Assembly (NCBI GenBank): GCA_045568635.1
Contig: JBJLAO010000004.1
Coordinates: 1-64,000, forward strand
Origin: MedAcidi-G1 sp000817085
Lineage (GTDB): Bacteria > Actinomycetota > Acidimicrobiia > Acidimicrobiales > MedAcidi-G1
DNA: 64,000 nt
Direction: 5' to 3'
The notes beneath the pieces are model-generated. The model made no database searches. It was not told the DNA's origin and saw nothing but the letters and a program-made list of their open reading frames with translations. Positions 43,190-52,498 of this stretch are shown piece after piece. The number at the start of each line of letters is the position of its first letter. Position 1 is the stretch's first letter. The translations under genes were made by a program, and so were the position numbers.

Positions 43190-43345
43190 ATGAGCAAATC
43201 AACGATTGCACCCTTATTTTTTGGGGCAATATTCTCAATAGCAGGAGCAATAATCGCTGGAGGACTGGTAGAAGAATGGTGGGCTTTCGCAATACTCGTC
43301 CCGACAGGCTCAATTGCCGGATGGAAAATTGGAGAATGGATCTAG
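43190..43345 (+). CDS. 51-residue small membrane protein
   Basis: An ATG at 43190 with AGGAG 5 bases upstream opens a 51-codon frame ending in TAG (43343-43345), one base before the alcohol dehydrogenase stop. The product has two hydrophobic stretches (about residues 5-25 and 32-44) joined by VEEWW, and ends in WKIGEWI. The good ribosome binding site, the two-helix hairpin and the compact placement make it a believable gene. I do not recognise a family; small two-helix proteins with this look occur widely in actinobacteria. Confidence 0.65.
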   Translation: MSKSTIAPLFFGAIFSIAGAIIAGGLVEEWWAFAILVPTGSIAGWKIGEWI

Positions 43346-43346
43346 C

Positions 43347-44378
43347 TTAGCGAGGGTCAACTAAAATTTTTAGCTCTCCTGAGGGACTACTTGACAAATC
43401 TGCAAAAGCCTTACCTATATCTTCCAGAGGAACAGTTCCGGTATGAATAGCATTCAGATTAATTTTACTGTCAGCTACATACGACATAGACATTTCAAAC
43501 TCTTCATGAGTGTAACCAAGTGATGCAGACACATTTATTTCTTTCCGGAGCCACTCTCCTGGTTTAGTGAGGGCATCTGAAGCCGCAAAACCTATCAAGG
43601 AAACCGTTCCACCTCTCCGCGTCAAGTCAACTGCGCTCTGAAGCGCAGGCCCCACCCCAGCACATTCATACACAACGTCAGCCCCAAGGCCTGCAGTAAC
43701 TTCATTTATAAGCTCCTGAGCAGCATCACCCGCTTCCACTGTGTAGTCAGCTCCGAGGCTCGAGGCAACCTCTCTTCTAGTTGGATCAGGCTCCACTGAA
43801 ATTAAAATTCCTGCCCCAGCGACTCGAGCCCACTGAAGAGTTGTTAATCCAATTGGACCCGCACCTTGAACCACTACGATGTCGCCAAGTTTAGGTGAAG
43901 TCGACCGAACGGCATGAAAGCAGATCGTAGTGGGTTCTATTTGAGCGGCTTGAGTGTCACTAAGTCTTGGATTGGCAATGACTGTTCTCCAATGGTTAAC
44001 AGCTATTCTGGGAGCGAATCCACCATGAGGAGTGTCAAAACGACCCGCCGCTACTGTGGCTTCGAGAACTGTATTACATTTATCCATTTGCCCAGCCTGA
44101 CAAGAAACACACAAACCGCAAGAAGGTGGCACAGCAACGACGACACGGTCACCCTCTTTAATCCTTTCGACCTTATTGCCTACTTTGCTGACGATACCGG
44201 TCCACTCATGTCCGCAAATCGACGGCCTCATAGGTCCTGTACTATTGAAACCATGTATGTCAGTTCCACAAATACCGCAGAGAATTATGTCGACAACAAC
44301 CTGATCTAATTCTGGATCAGGATCATCAAACTCAAGAAAACTGATCGTTTCTTTTTCGGTTATTAATGCTGCTTTCAT
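43347..44378 (-). CDS. Zinc-dependent alcohol dehydrogenase
   Basis: A 343-residue zinc MDR of the threonine/sorbitol/butanediol dehydrogenase type. Seen: catalytic zinc site CGICGTDIHG (about 36-45) and GHEWTG (about 60-65), the structural zinc cluster CGLCVSCQAGQMDKC, and a NAD(P) Rossmann VVQGAGPIGLTTLQWA (about 164-179). The substrate is a secondary alcohol or polyol by family; the exact one is not shown. tRNA-CAT lies directly upstream. Confidence 0.92.
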   Translation of the reverse strand: MKAALITEKETISFLEFDDPDPELDQVVVDIILCGICGTDIHGFNSTGPMRPSICGHEWTGIVSKVGNKVERIKEGDRVVVAVPPSCGLCVSCQAGQMDKCNTVLEATVAAGRFDTPHGGFAPRIAVNHWRTVIANPRLSDTQAAQIEPTTICFHAVRSTSPKLGDIVVVQGAGPIGLTTLQWARVAGAGILISVEPDPTRREVASSLGADYTVEAGDAAQELINEVTAGLGADVVYECAGVGPALQSAVDLTRRGGTVSLIGFAASDALTKPGEWLRKEINVSASLGYTHEEFEMSMSYVADSKINLNAIHTGTVPLEDIGKAFADLSSSPSGELKILVDPR

Positions 44379-44381
44379 AAG

Positions 44382-44454
44382 TGGGCCGAGCGGGGATCGA
44401 ACCCGCGACCGGACGATTATGAGTCGTCTGCTCTAACCACTGAGCTACCGGCCC
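44382..44454 (-). tRNA. tRNA with CAT anticodon (Met, or Ile2 if lysidine-modified)
   Basis: A complete cloverleaf on the minus strand. Acceptor GGGCCGG/TCGGCCC (one G-T pair), D arm GCTC/GAGC, anticodon stem GACGA/TCGTC with loop CTCATAA (anticodon CAT), T arm GCGGG/CCCGC with TTCGATC. CCA is not encoded. The D-loop and variable region resemble tRNA-Ile2 (k2CAU) as much as elongator tRNA-Met, and I cannot decide. Confidence 0.95.
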
Positions 44455-44547
44455 AATGCAGTATTACAAAACAATTGCCAACTGCCTTAGTTCTGAGCTA
44501 GCAAGTACGATTATTTTTATGAGTAATAGTAAAATACGGGAGTTTTA

Positions 44548-45717
44548 GTGAATTCTGGACGCCTCATAGAGGTAAAAGACTTTGAAACAATGACAGTTTC
44601 AAGGGTGGAAACACCCGATGTTGATCTCAGTGTCGTTATCCCTACCTTTAATGAGTCTCACGGGATCTCGCAAATTATACGTTCTCTTCATTCATCTCTA
44701 AAAGAACTTCACATCAACTTCGAAATTATTCTTGTTGATGATGACAGCCCTGACGATACTTGGAAAATTGCAGCAGAACTTATAAAAGAAATTCCTGAAT
44801 TGACTGTGATACGCAGAGTGGGAGTCAAGGGGCTCGCTACGGCGGTCATATGTGGGTGGCATTATTCAAATGGTCAACTTCTAGGAGTTATGGATGGTGA
44901 TGGGCAACACCCAACAGAAGTCATAAAGGACCTATTCGAAGTTTTCAACGAGAATGGTCAAGAGGTTGCCGTTGCTAGTCGATACTTGCCTCATGGAGGA
45001 ATAAAAAAATGGTCACTCTCCCGTCGACTCCTTTCGAGAGGAGCCCAAACTCTTGGTCAATTACTCCTACCTGGAGCAATAGGAACAATTAACGACCCCA
45101 TGAGTGGATATTTTATTGTTAAACGGTCAATAGTTATTAAAACTGAACTTGACCCTGTCGGTTACAAAATACTTTTAGAAATCCTCGCTCGATCCCAAGC
45201 AAGCAAAATACAGGAAATTCCGTACGTATTTCTTGAACGCACCTCCGGAAAATCAAAAGTAGCAGTTAGCCACTACGTTTCCTATCTGCGACATTTGTTG
45301 AGGTTACGCATACAGCCTTTAAGAAGTCGCGCTCTCGTCAGGTACCTTTTAGTTACCGCAGGAGCTTTGATAGTAGACGCAACAATTTTCTTTTGGCTGT
45401 TTGAAATAAACAATTGGAACCTAACTAGATCTGCCGCTCTAGCGGGTGAAGGAGGGATACTATTTACAATTCTCCTTCATGACCTTTGGACTTTTGCCGG
45501 ACGGCCAGTAAGAACTTTGACAGATCGAATTAGAAGACTTGTAGGGGTTCACCTGGCTTTAGGAGCCTTGATGTTTTTGCGATTACTGGCCATTAACGCT
45601 TTTGTTAATTGGTTCAGCCTCACCCCTCTACTAGCTTTCTTTATCACTCTTACTATCGTTATGCCGGGTGGACATCTACTTGGCTCACGTTTCAGTTGGA
45701 GGAATATTCGTGTTTAG
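44548..45717 (+). CDS. GT2 glycosyltransferase fused to a GtrA-like membrane domain
   Basis: A 389-residue protein. Residues about 25-255 are a family 2 glycosyltransferase close to polyprenol-phosphate mannose synthase: LSVVIPTFNESHGISQIIR, ILVDDDSPDDTW (metal and nucleotide site) and LGVMDGDGQHP. Residues about 265-385 form a GtrA domain with four hydrophobic segments (LVRYLLVTAGALIVDATIFF, GHLLGSRFSWR). The expected reaction is dolichyl/polyprenyl-phosphate sugar formation, with the GtrA part anchoring or flipping the lipid (inference). The start is GTG 44548 behind GGGAG. The next gene begins 15 bases after the stop. Confidence 0.9.
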   Translation: MNSGRLIEVKDFETMTVSRVETPDVDLSVVIPTFNESHGISQIIRSLHSSLKELHINFEIILVDDDSPDDTWKIAAELIKEIPELTVIRRVGVKGLATAVICGWHYSNGQLLGVMDGDGQHPTEVIKDLFEVFNENGQEVAVASRYLPHGGIKKWSLSRRLLSRGAQTLGQLLLPGAIGTINDPMSGYFIVKRSIVIKTELDPVGYKILLEILARSQASKIQEIPYVFLERTSGKSKVAVSHYVSYLRHLLRLRIQPLRSRALVRYLLVTAGALIVDATIFFWLFEINNWNLTRSAALAGEGGILFTILLHDLWTFAGRPVRTLTDRIRRLVGVHLALGALMFLRLLAINAFVNWFSLTPLLAFFITLTIVMPGGHLLGSRFSWRNIRV

Positions 45718-45731
45718 ACTCAGTCTCAGTG

Positions 45732-46640
45732 ATGATGAAAAAAACTAACATACTAAAATTCGACTTCATAGACGCTCTATCGCTTCCTGTCTTTGCTCTA
45801 ACTATGATCGCCGAGGCTAGAACACTTCAAAACCGACCACATCTACGCGAGATGGGCGACATGGACAATGCTTCAGAGGAAGAGCTTTCTGGAGCAAACC
45901 CGAACCCAGATCCATTAGTTCCAGTTGGATACGAAGCAAATGATACAAAAGCAAGTCTTAAGATGCTCGCAGGAAATATAGTAATTAACACCATTTTCTC
46001 TTTGCTTTTAGGAAAGACTTACAAATTTCTTTACTCCCATAAAATTTTTAATATTAAAAATCGCAAACTTTCATTTTTGTTTGCGATGGTCGGATGGGAT
46101 TTCTTCTACTACTGGAGCCATCGCCTACAGCATGAGAAAAGAATATTTTGGGTTAATCATGTAACTCACCATTCAAGCGAGCATTACAATCTTTCTACTG
46201 CACTTAGACAACCATGGTCTGGATTTCTAGTTTCTTGGGTTCACATGCCCCTACCTTTTCTAGGTATCCCTGTTGAACAAGTTATGAAAGCCGGACAACT
46301 AAATTTGCTCTACCAATACTGGATCCACACAGAAGCTATCGGGAGGCTATCAAAGCCAGTTGAAAACATATTTAATACTCCCTCTCATCATCGAGTCCAC
46401 CATGGAGCAAATCCTCAATACATAGATAAAAACTACGCAGGAATTCTCATAAGCTGGGACAAAATTTTTGGAACTTTCGAACCCGAGGTAAGGAAAATTA
46501 AATACGGACTAACAAAAAATATAAAGACTTTCAAACCCTTAAAAATTGCTTATCAAGAACTCATCGACTTATTTTCAGACATCCGTAAATCTGAAAACTG
46601 GAGAAAAAAAGTTTCGTGCCTCTTCGATCACCCAAAATGA
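45732..46640 (+). CDS. Sterol desaturase/fatty acid hydroxylase family protein
   Basis: A 302-residue integral membrane di-iron enzyme of the FA_hydroxylase superfamily. The His clusters are complete: HRLQH, HVTHHSSEHYN and HHRVHHG, with WDFFYYWSHRLQHEKRIFWV before and SWDKIFGTFEPE after. Hydrophobic segments precede and lie between them. The start is ATG 45732; an upstream ATG at 45609 would overlap the GT2 gene by over 100 bases. Possible substrates are sterols, hopanoids, carotenoids or ether lipids (alkylglycerol monooxygenase is similar). Same strand as GT2-GtrA, probably one unit. Confidence 0.88.
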   Translation: MMKKTNILKFDFIDALSLPVFALTMIAEARTLQNRPHLREMGDMDNASEEELSGANPNPDPLVPVGYEANDTKASLKMLAGNIVINTIFSLLLGKTYKFLYSHKIFNIKNRKLSFLFAMVGWDFFYYWSHRLQHEKRIFWVNHVTHHSSEHYNLSTALRQPWSGFLVSWVHMPLPFLGIPVEQVMKAGQLNLLYQYWIHTEAIGRLSKPVENIFNTPSHHRVHHGANPQYIDKNYAGILISWDKIFGTFEPEVRKIKYGLTKNIKTFKPLKIAYQELIDLFSDIRKSENWRKKVSCLFDHPK

Positions 46641-46693
46641 CCCACTCGTAATCTTGTTGTTAATTAACGTAAATTTTCGGTGAGATAAAGCTC

Positions 46694-46822
46694 TTATGTT
46701 TGAATAAAAGGATCATGATCTTTGAATTTTTCTTTTTCTGTTAGCTTTTCTTTTTCATGGAATTCAAAAATTCGAGCTATCAATTCCCCTACCTGGCCTC
46801 TACCTTTTAATTCGTCACTCAT
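46694..46822 (-). CDS. Candidate 42-residue small protein
   Basis: A minus-strand ATG at 46820-46822 opens 42 codons to TAA (46694-46696). It reads MSDELKGRGQVGELIARIF and then a highly charged, helix-prone EKEKLTEKEKFKD tail. It lies just downstream of tRNA-Asn, in an otherwise empty 228-base gap. The ribosome binding site is weak. Low GC makes chance open frames of this size common, so it is only a candidate. Confidence 0.35.
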   Translation of the reverse strand: MSDELKGRGQVGELIARIFEFHEKEKLTEKEKFKDHDPFIQT

Positions 46823-46868
46823 GCAGGAAAACTCTATCTATACAAACCGCGCCTTCACTCTAAATAGT

Positions 46869-46944
46869 TGGCTCCGGGGGTGGGACTCGAACCCACGACC
46901 AGCGGATTAACAGTCCGATGCTCTGCCAACTGAGCTACCCCGGA
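46869..46944 (-). tRNA. tRNA-Asn (anticodon GUU)
   Basis: Cloverleaf on the minus strand: acceptor TCCGGGG/CCCCGGA, D arm GCTC/GAGC, anticodon stem TCGGA/TCCGC (outer pair T-C mismatched) with loop CTGTTAA (anticodon GTT), T arm GTGGG/CCCAC with TTCGAGT. Discriminator G and CCA are encoded at 46869-46872. Confidence 0.95.
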
Positions 46945-47030
46945 AGGAGAATGAAATGTTACCAGTCACTTAACCATACCGGTCTCTATTCAAAGACTAA
47001 ATGGTAAATCTTTAGAGAATCTCTATTAAT

Positions 47031-48803
47031 TCAACTTTTTGATTTTTCTATAAGCCACGAACGTAACCCCATTCCTTCTTCAATCTCGTGAATTCCTTCT
47101 TCATTTAACTCCATGACACTTCGCCTAAGATAGGAAATAGCCTCTTGATACTCTGAAAGTTCACCGGATTGCCGAGCCAATGACTCAAATTCAACCGCTT
47201 TTCTCTCTGCAGCCAATGAGAGAAGTCTCGAAAATACACCAAGTGGTTTGTCATCTTCGGATTCCTGCACTGACAAACGACCAACCAAGTCAGACGCTTC
47301 TGCTTCAAGTGAGCGGTTAGCTTCATGCAAGTCAGTTGAGTTTATTAGAGCTACATAAATGCTCTCTGCCAGCGGGTCTGAAAATAAAACAGGGTGCAGC
47401 CAATCCATGACCTCCCCAGACTTATGAATAAGCATTCGTAACGCCTGGTATTCAGTAGTCAACCTTTCATATGTCCCAACAACAGGTTCTCTAGTCATAA
47501 CTCTTTTTTCTGCTTTAGAGTTTTCGTTCGAAGCTCTACGTCTTATCTCATCTGCACCTATTAGACATCTGTCAGCTATCTGAACTATGTACTGATCACG
47601 AATCAGTTCATCTGGATGCTGAGCAACCACTTTCATTGCTTCGATAGCTGCCCTTGCTCTACCCTCCTTGCTTTCAAAATCTCCTTTTTCCAAAACTCTG
47701 TCAACACGAAACTGCATATGAGGCTTAGCACTTTCTACTATCCGCACAAATTCATCAGAATCAGAAAATGCTAAATCTCCAGGGTCTTGCCCATCGGGTA
47801 AATCGGCAACTTTAAAAAGAACATCAAATTCAGATTCCCATTCATAAACTTTCTCTGCTGCGGACTGACCTGCACTGTCAGCATCAAAAGCCAAGATCAC
47901 TTTTTTTGCGAATCGTGACATTTTCCTTACATGCTCTTTAGTTAATGCCGTCCCACACGTTGCAACACCTCTTAAAACTCCCGCTTCATGACACCCAATG
48001 ACATCTGTATAACCTTCACAAACAACTAACTCGTCAGTCCTCGCAGCTTCTTCTTTAGCCCAATTAAGGCCATACAACGTCTGGCTCTTTGAGTATATTT
48101 CAGCTCCATCAGACGTATTTTTATATTTGGGACCTTCTTCTTCTGGAAGTTTCCTACCACCAAATGCGATTGGATCTCCTTGTTCTGAAAAGATTGGAAA
48201 TAGTATTCGATTTCTAAAAAAATCGTACTGACCACCATTTTTATTTATTCCACCTAACCCGGACGCCACTAAATCTTTATTTGAAACTGAAAGATGTTTG
48301 CACAGTGAATCCCACGAATCAGGGGCCCAACCAATTGAAAACTTTTCAGCAATATCACCACCAAAACCTCTTTGTTTGAGGTATTCACGAGCTGGTCTCG
48401 CATCAGGATTACTCATATCAATTAATTTTTCGTGATAGAACTGAACAGCTTCCGCCACAAGTTCGACTAACTCTTTTCTGCGATTACGCGATTTACCTTC
48501 CTGCTTATCGGTATATCTAATTGGTATTCCATTTTGTGCTGCAAGCATTTCAACAGCAGCAACAAAATCAAGACTGTCGATTTCACGTAAAAACTCAATC
48601 GAATCTCCGTTTGCCTGACAACCAAAACAGTAGTAGCGACCATTTTCTTGGTTGACAGTGAAAGAGGGAGTTTTTTCATTATGAAAAGGACAAAGACCTT
48701 TCCACGATCGACCTACTTTTTTCAACTGTGTGTGTTGAGTGATTAACTTTATTATGTCAGATTCTTCGCGGACCCTACGAATATCATCATCCACAATTCC
48801 CAT
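47031..48803 (-). CDS. dnaG: DNA primase
   Basis: A 590-residue primase that makes RNA primers at the replication fork. Seen: the CHC2 zinc finger with CPFHNEKTPSF and CFGC (about 39-64), the RNA polymerase core, and the Toprim domain with VVCEGYTDVIGCHEAG (about 258-273) and FDADSAGQSAAEKVY. The C-terminal part is the DnaB-contacting region. Head of the minus-strand series is further right (glyS, recO); the PPDK-like gene lies 47 bases upstream. Confidence 0.97.
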   Translation of the reverse strand: MGIVDDDIRRVREESDIIKLITQHTQLKKVGRSWKGLCPFHNEKTPSFTVNQENGRYYCFGCQANGDSIEFLREIDSLDFVAAVEMLAAQNGIPIRYTDKQEGKSRNRRKELVELVAEAVQFYHEKLIDMSNPDARPAREYLKQRGFGGDIAEKFSIGWAPDSWDSLCKHLSVSNKDLVASGLGGINKNGGQYDFFRNRILFPIFSEQGDPIAFGGRKLPEEEGPKYKNTSDGAEIYSKSQTLYGLNWAKEEAARTDELVVCEGYTDVIGCHEAGVLRGVATCGTALTKEHVRKMSRFAKKVILAFDADSAGQSAAEKVYEWESEFDVLFKVADLPDGQDPGDLAFSDSDEFVRIVESAKPHMQFRVDRVLEKGDFESKEGRARAAIEAMKVVAQHPDELIRDQYIVQIADRCLIGADEIRRRASNENSKAEKRVMTREPVVGTYERLTTEYQALRMLIHKSGEVMDWLHPVLFSDPLAESIYVALINSTDLHEANRSLEAEASDLVGRLSVQESEDDKPLGVFSRLLSLAAERKAVEFESLARQSGELSEYQEAISYLRRSVMELNEEGIHEIEEGMGLRSWLIEKSKS

Positions 48804-48850
48804 AGTCGAAACTTAGCAGCGTGTGGGAGTAAGTTGCTATAGGAACATTT

Positions 48851-50404
48851 TCAGTTGAAGGAAGAAAGAACTGCTTGTGCCGCTGCTAATCGCGCTACAG
48901 GAACTCGAAAAGGTGAACAGGAAACATAGTTAACCCCTACTCCAAAGAAAAATTTGATCGATTCAGGATCTCCACCATGTTCGCCACACACTCCTATTTC
49001 AAGCTCCGGGTTACTTTTTCTACCCTTCTCAATTGCATGTCTAATAACGTGTCCGACACCTTGAGAGTCAAGTGTTTCAAAAGGATTAACAGAAAGAATT
49101 CCTTCATTTACATACTTACTTATTACTCTACTTTCAATATCGTCTCGACTGAATCCAAAAACCAATTGGGTTAGATCATTCGTTCCGAAAGAGAAAAAAT
49201 CTGCAGCACTTGCAATTTCTTCTGCTGTTATCCCAGCACGTGGAGTTTCAATCATGGTTCCTATACTTGGCCTTAACCCATCTTCCACAGAAGCAATCTC
49301 TTCCTCAATCCAGGATCTGACTAAATTGAGTTCCTTGACTTCTGAAACAAGTGGAATCATGATGTCAGCGTTAGGTTTTTTACCTGCTTCTTTTACATCC
49401 ACCAATGCCCCTATAAGTGCCCGAGTCTGCATCCTGTACAGCTGCTCTCGGATTATCGCCAGTCTCACTCCTCGAGTTCCCAACATGGGATTATGCTCTA
49501 ACAATTCATCCGGTGTGTCGCTTCCAAGAAATTCATGGAGGGGTGCATCTAATAGTCTTATCGTTACCGGGTTGGGCGCAATGGCAGCAATGACTTCAGC
49601 TAAATCTGAACGCTGCGCAATCATCAATTCATTCAGACTTTCTTTTTCCTCTTCGCTTTCATCATCTGCAAGGATAAAACGTTGTATTAGGGGCAAGCGA
49701 TCACCCATAAACATATGCTCTGTACGACAAAGTCCTATGCCTTCCGCTCCAAACGAAAGTGCCCTCTCAGCATCTTCTCCGGTGTCTGCATTCGCTCTAA
49801 TCTTTATAAAACCGGAGCGAATCTCATCTGCCCAGTCCAATATTATTTCAAGTTCAGAGATCCCTTTACCCGATTCCCGTAGTTCCATTTCCCCAGAGAA
49901 CACTTCTCCGGTATTTCCATCTATAGATATACAAGATCCTTCTTCTAATACACTCTCCCCGATTTTCATGCTTCCATCTGAAATTTCCAGCCCGGAAAGT
50001 CCCACCACTGCTGGTATCCCCCATCCCCTCGCAACTACTGCAGCATGACTTGCCATTCCACCGCGGATAGTAACTATTCCTTCTGCCATTTTCATTCCTA
50101 CTTCATCGGCGGGACTAGTTTCATTACATACAAGGACTACTTTTTCACCTTTGTCGATCGCATCAAGAACAGAATCACTTGAGAAACATATAATTCCAAC
50201 TGCTGCACCAGGGCTAGCAGCTATTCCGGTTCCAAGAAGTTTTAACTCTTTTGAAGATTCCCTTGATGCGCCATCGTGCAATAGTGACTCGACTAGTGAG
50301 GTTGGCACTAATGCGACGGCATCTTTCTTAGCTTCTTCGGTATTTTCAGACTTTGCATTTCTCACTAAGTCTACGAGCCAGTTAAGAGTGTGTATGTTTT
50401 CCAT
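48851..50404 (-). CDS. PPDK-like protein without ATP-grasp domain (PEP-utilising)
   Basis: A 517-residue protein equal to the C-terminal half of pyruvate, phosphate dikinase, which is normally about 880 residues. Seen: the linker VPTSLVESLLHD (33-44), the mobile phosphohistidine domain with GGMASHAAVVARGWGIPAVVG (His120, split here as GGMASHAA and VVARGWGIPAVVG), and a TIM-barrel PEP/pyruvate domain (about 195-515) with MFMGDRLPLI, GTRGVRLAI, the Glu/Asp metal site SFGTNDLTQLVFGF and the catalytic Cys in GVCGEHGGDP. The N-terminal ATP-grasp half is absent, and glyS lies only 8 bases upstream, so it is not a local frameshift. It could take phosphate from another protein, or pair with a separate ATP-grasp subunit. 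Not named ppdK because half is missing. Confidence 0.85.
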   Translation of the reverse strand: MENIHTLNWLVDLVRNAKSENTEEAKKDAVALVPTSLVESLLHDGASRESSKELKLLGTGIAASPGAAVGIICFSSDSVLDAIDKGEKVVLVCNETSPADEVGMKMAEGIVTIRGGMASHAAVVARGWGIPAVVGLSGLEISDGSMKIGESVLEEGSCISIDGNTGEVFSGEMELRESGKGISELEIILDWADEIRSGFIKIRANADTGEDAERALSFGAEGIGLCRTEHMFMGDRLPLIQRFILADDESEEEKESLNELMIAQRSDLAEVIAAIAPNPVTIRLLDAPLHEFLGSDTPDELLEHNPMLGTRGVRLAIIREQLYRMQTRALIGALVDVKEAGKKPNADIMIPLVSEVKELNLVRSWIEEEIASVEDGLRPSIGTMIETPRAGITAEEIASAADFFSFGTNDLTQLVFGFSRDDIESRVISKYVNEGILSVNPFETLDSQGVGHVIRHAIEKGRKSNPELEIGVCGEHGGDPESIKFFFGVGVNYVSCSPFRVPVARLAAAQAVLSSFN

Positions 50405-50411
50405 AATCTGA

Positions 50412-51731
50412 TTACGGAACTAAACGAGATGATAAGTATTCAATGAGCTCTAGGACGGGAACACGGTCTTGATGCATAGAGTCGCGCTCTCTGACTGTTA
50501 CAGCTTTGTCTTCCAGAGTTTCGAAATCAATTGTGACACAATAAGGAGTTCCAATTTCATCTTGACGCCTATAGCGTCGGCCGATCGCTTGCGTCTGATC
50601 GTAATCACACATCCAGTGCGGTTGAACAAGATTAAGCACTTCTTTTGAAGGTTCGATGAGTTCATCTTTTTTAGAAAGAGGTAAAACAGCCACCTTATAT
50701 GGGGAAAGGCGATGATCTAACTTCAAGACATTACGCACTTCACCATTTACTTCCTCTTCCTCATAGGCATCCATTAAAAATGCCATTGCAGTTCTAGTGG
50801 CACCAGCTGCAGGTTCTATCACATGTGGCACATACCTTTCACCAGAACCAGAATCGTTATATTCGAGCCTATTTCCTGACGCTTTAGCATGCTGATTCAA
50901 GTCATAATCAGTTCGATTTGCAATTCCTTCTAGCTCATCCCAACCCCAAGGAAAAGAAAACTCTATATCCGAGGTTGCTCTAGAGTAATGACTTAGCTCA
51001 TCCTTGTCATGGACTCTTAATCTTAAAGAGTCTTCTTTCATACCTAAATTCAGGTACCAATCCATTCTCTCCTTGCACCAGTACTCAAACCATTTATCTG
51101 AATCTGACGGTGGAACAAAGTACTCCATTTCCATCTGTTCGAATTCCCTAGTCCGAAAAACAAAGTTTCCTGGCGTTATTTCATTCCGAAATGACTTTCC
51201 TATTTGAGCAATTCCAAAAGGTGGTTTTTTCCTGCTTGTATTTAACACGTTTGTAAAATTAGTAAACATACCCTGAGCGGTCTCAGGTCTTAAATAGACC
51301 TCTGCTGCGGAATCAATTACAGGCCCAGCATTCGTCTTGAACATCAGATTGAATTGTCTTGCTTCTGTAAAAGAGGAATTCGCGCCACAACTTGGACATT
51401 TATTCTGATCTTCTAGTTTGTCTTGACGAAAGCGGGACCCACATTCACGACAATCAACCAAAGGGTCAGTGAAATTTGTTAGGTGGCCTGATGCCTCCCA
51501 TATAGCAGGTGGGGAAAGAATTGCTGCATCTAAACCAACTACATCTTGACGAAACTGAACCATGGATCGCCACCATTGCTCTTTTACATTTCGAAGCAGT
51601 AATACTCCTACAGGCCCATAGTCATAAGTGGATCTAAAACCACCGTAAATTTCTGCAGACTGGAATACAAAACCTCTCCGTTTTGAAAGGTTTACGACTT
51701 TGTCGAAAAGTTCCTCTTTATTAACATCCAT
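50412..51731 (-). CDS. glyS: Glycyl-tRNA synthetase
   Basis: A 439-residue dimeric (alpha2) class II synthetase, the single-chain type. Seen: GFVFQSAEIYGGFRSTYDYG, PVGVLLLRNVKEQWW, the motif 2 FRNEITPGNFVFRTREFEQM (split: FRNEITPG, FVFRTREFEQMEME), HVIEPAAGATRTAMAFL (motif 3), and a C-terminal anticodon domain. A zinc Cys set CRECGS/CPSCG is present at about 96-118. It lies between recO and the PPDK-like gene, a common order (recO-glyS-ppdK-dnaG) in many bacteria. Confidence 0.96.
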   Translation of the reverse strand: MDVNKEELFDKVVNLSKRRGFVFQSAEIYGGFRSTYDYGPVGVLLLRNVKEQWWRSMVQFRQDVVGLDAAILSPPAIWEASGHLTNFTDPLVDCRECGSRFRQDKLEDQNKCPSCGANSSFTEARQFNLMFKTNAGPVIDSAAEVYLRPETAQGMFTNFTNVLNTSRKKPPFGIAQIGKSFRNEITPGNFVFRTREFEQMEMEYFVPPSDSDKWFEYWCKERMDWYLNLGMKEDSLRLRVHDKDELSHYSRATSDIEFSFPWGWDELEGIANRTDYDLNQHAKASGNRLEYNDSGSGERYVPHVIEPAAGATRTAMAFLMDAYEEEEVNGEVRNVLKLDHRLSPYKVAVLPLSKKDELIEPSKEVLNLVQPHWMCDYDQTQAIGRRYRRQDEIGTPYCVTIDFETLEDKAVTVRERDSMHQDRVPVLELIEYLSSRLVP

Positions 51732-51775
51732 GACCGAAGCGTACTAGGCAACAGAGACTCATCTCGAAATACTTA

Positions 51776-52498
51776 CTAAGTATCCATAACTCTTCGTGAT
51801 CTTATTTTTCTCTCTAAGTGAAACTCCACAGCTTCGGAAGCAATCCGATCTATTTCTGAAACAGTTTTCGCATCCTCTACCTCAAGAGCCTTATTTAATC
51901 CACCACCCAGAATCGCTCGCATTACAGCAATAGAAGAATCTGAAATGCTTCTTCCTCTTTGACATTTGTTGCAAAAAACTCCCCCTTCGCTAATAGATAT
52001 TGCTGTGAGATTGTCTCTATCCGAACACTTGATACAAAACCCCAACTCGGGTGCTAGCCCCTCATGGTCAAGTAGCTTTAAAAAAAATGCTGGGACTAAC
52101 AACGGAGAGTTTTTCTTATCTAATGTTCTCAATGCCCCCAGAAGCATCTTGTAACGATTCGGATCTGGTGATTCATCGGGAGCTACATGATCTATAACCT
52201 CCAGCATTGAAGAAGCCTCACTGAACAGATCGGGGTTCAATCTAATGTTTTGAAACCGATCTATGGTCTCTGCTTGTGTAACTATCCCCAAATCCCCTTT
52301 GCCCCTAAATAGCTGCAATGCAACGTGGCTAGTGGGCTCCAAACGTCCGCCAAATTTACTTCGCGTTTTCCTAACACCCTTGGCAACAGCTCTGACCTTT
52401 CCGTTTTCTTGCGTAATAATCACGATGATTCGATCTGATTCGCCCAGTTTCCATGTTCGGAGAACTATTCCTTGATCACGATAAAGAGACATCCTCAA
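51776..52498 (-). CDS. recO: DNA repair protein RecO
   Basis: A 240-residue RecFOR pathway protein that loads RecA onto SSB-coated gaps. Seen: OB-fold RDQGIVLRTWKLGESDRIIV, AVAKGVRKTRSKFGGRLEP, and the zinc module with CIKCSDRD and GGVFCNKC (about 157-182). The start overlaps the uppS stop by 4 bases (ATGA), so they are translationally coupled. Confidence 0.95.
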   Translation of the reverse strand: MRMSLYRDQGIVLRTWKLGESDRIIVIITQENGKVRAVAKGVRKTRSKFGGRLEPTSHVALQLFRGKGDLGIVTQAETIDRFQNIRLNPDLFSEASSMLEVIDHVAPDESPDPNRYKMLLGALRTLDKKNSPLLVPAFFLKLLDHEGLAPELGFCIKCSDRDNLTAISISEGGVFCNKCQRGRSISDSSIAVMRAILGGGLNKALEVEDAKTVSEIDRIASEAVEFHLERKIRSRRVMDT

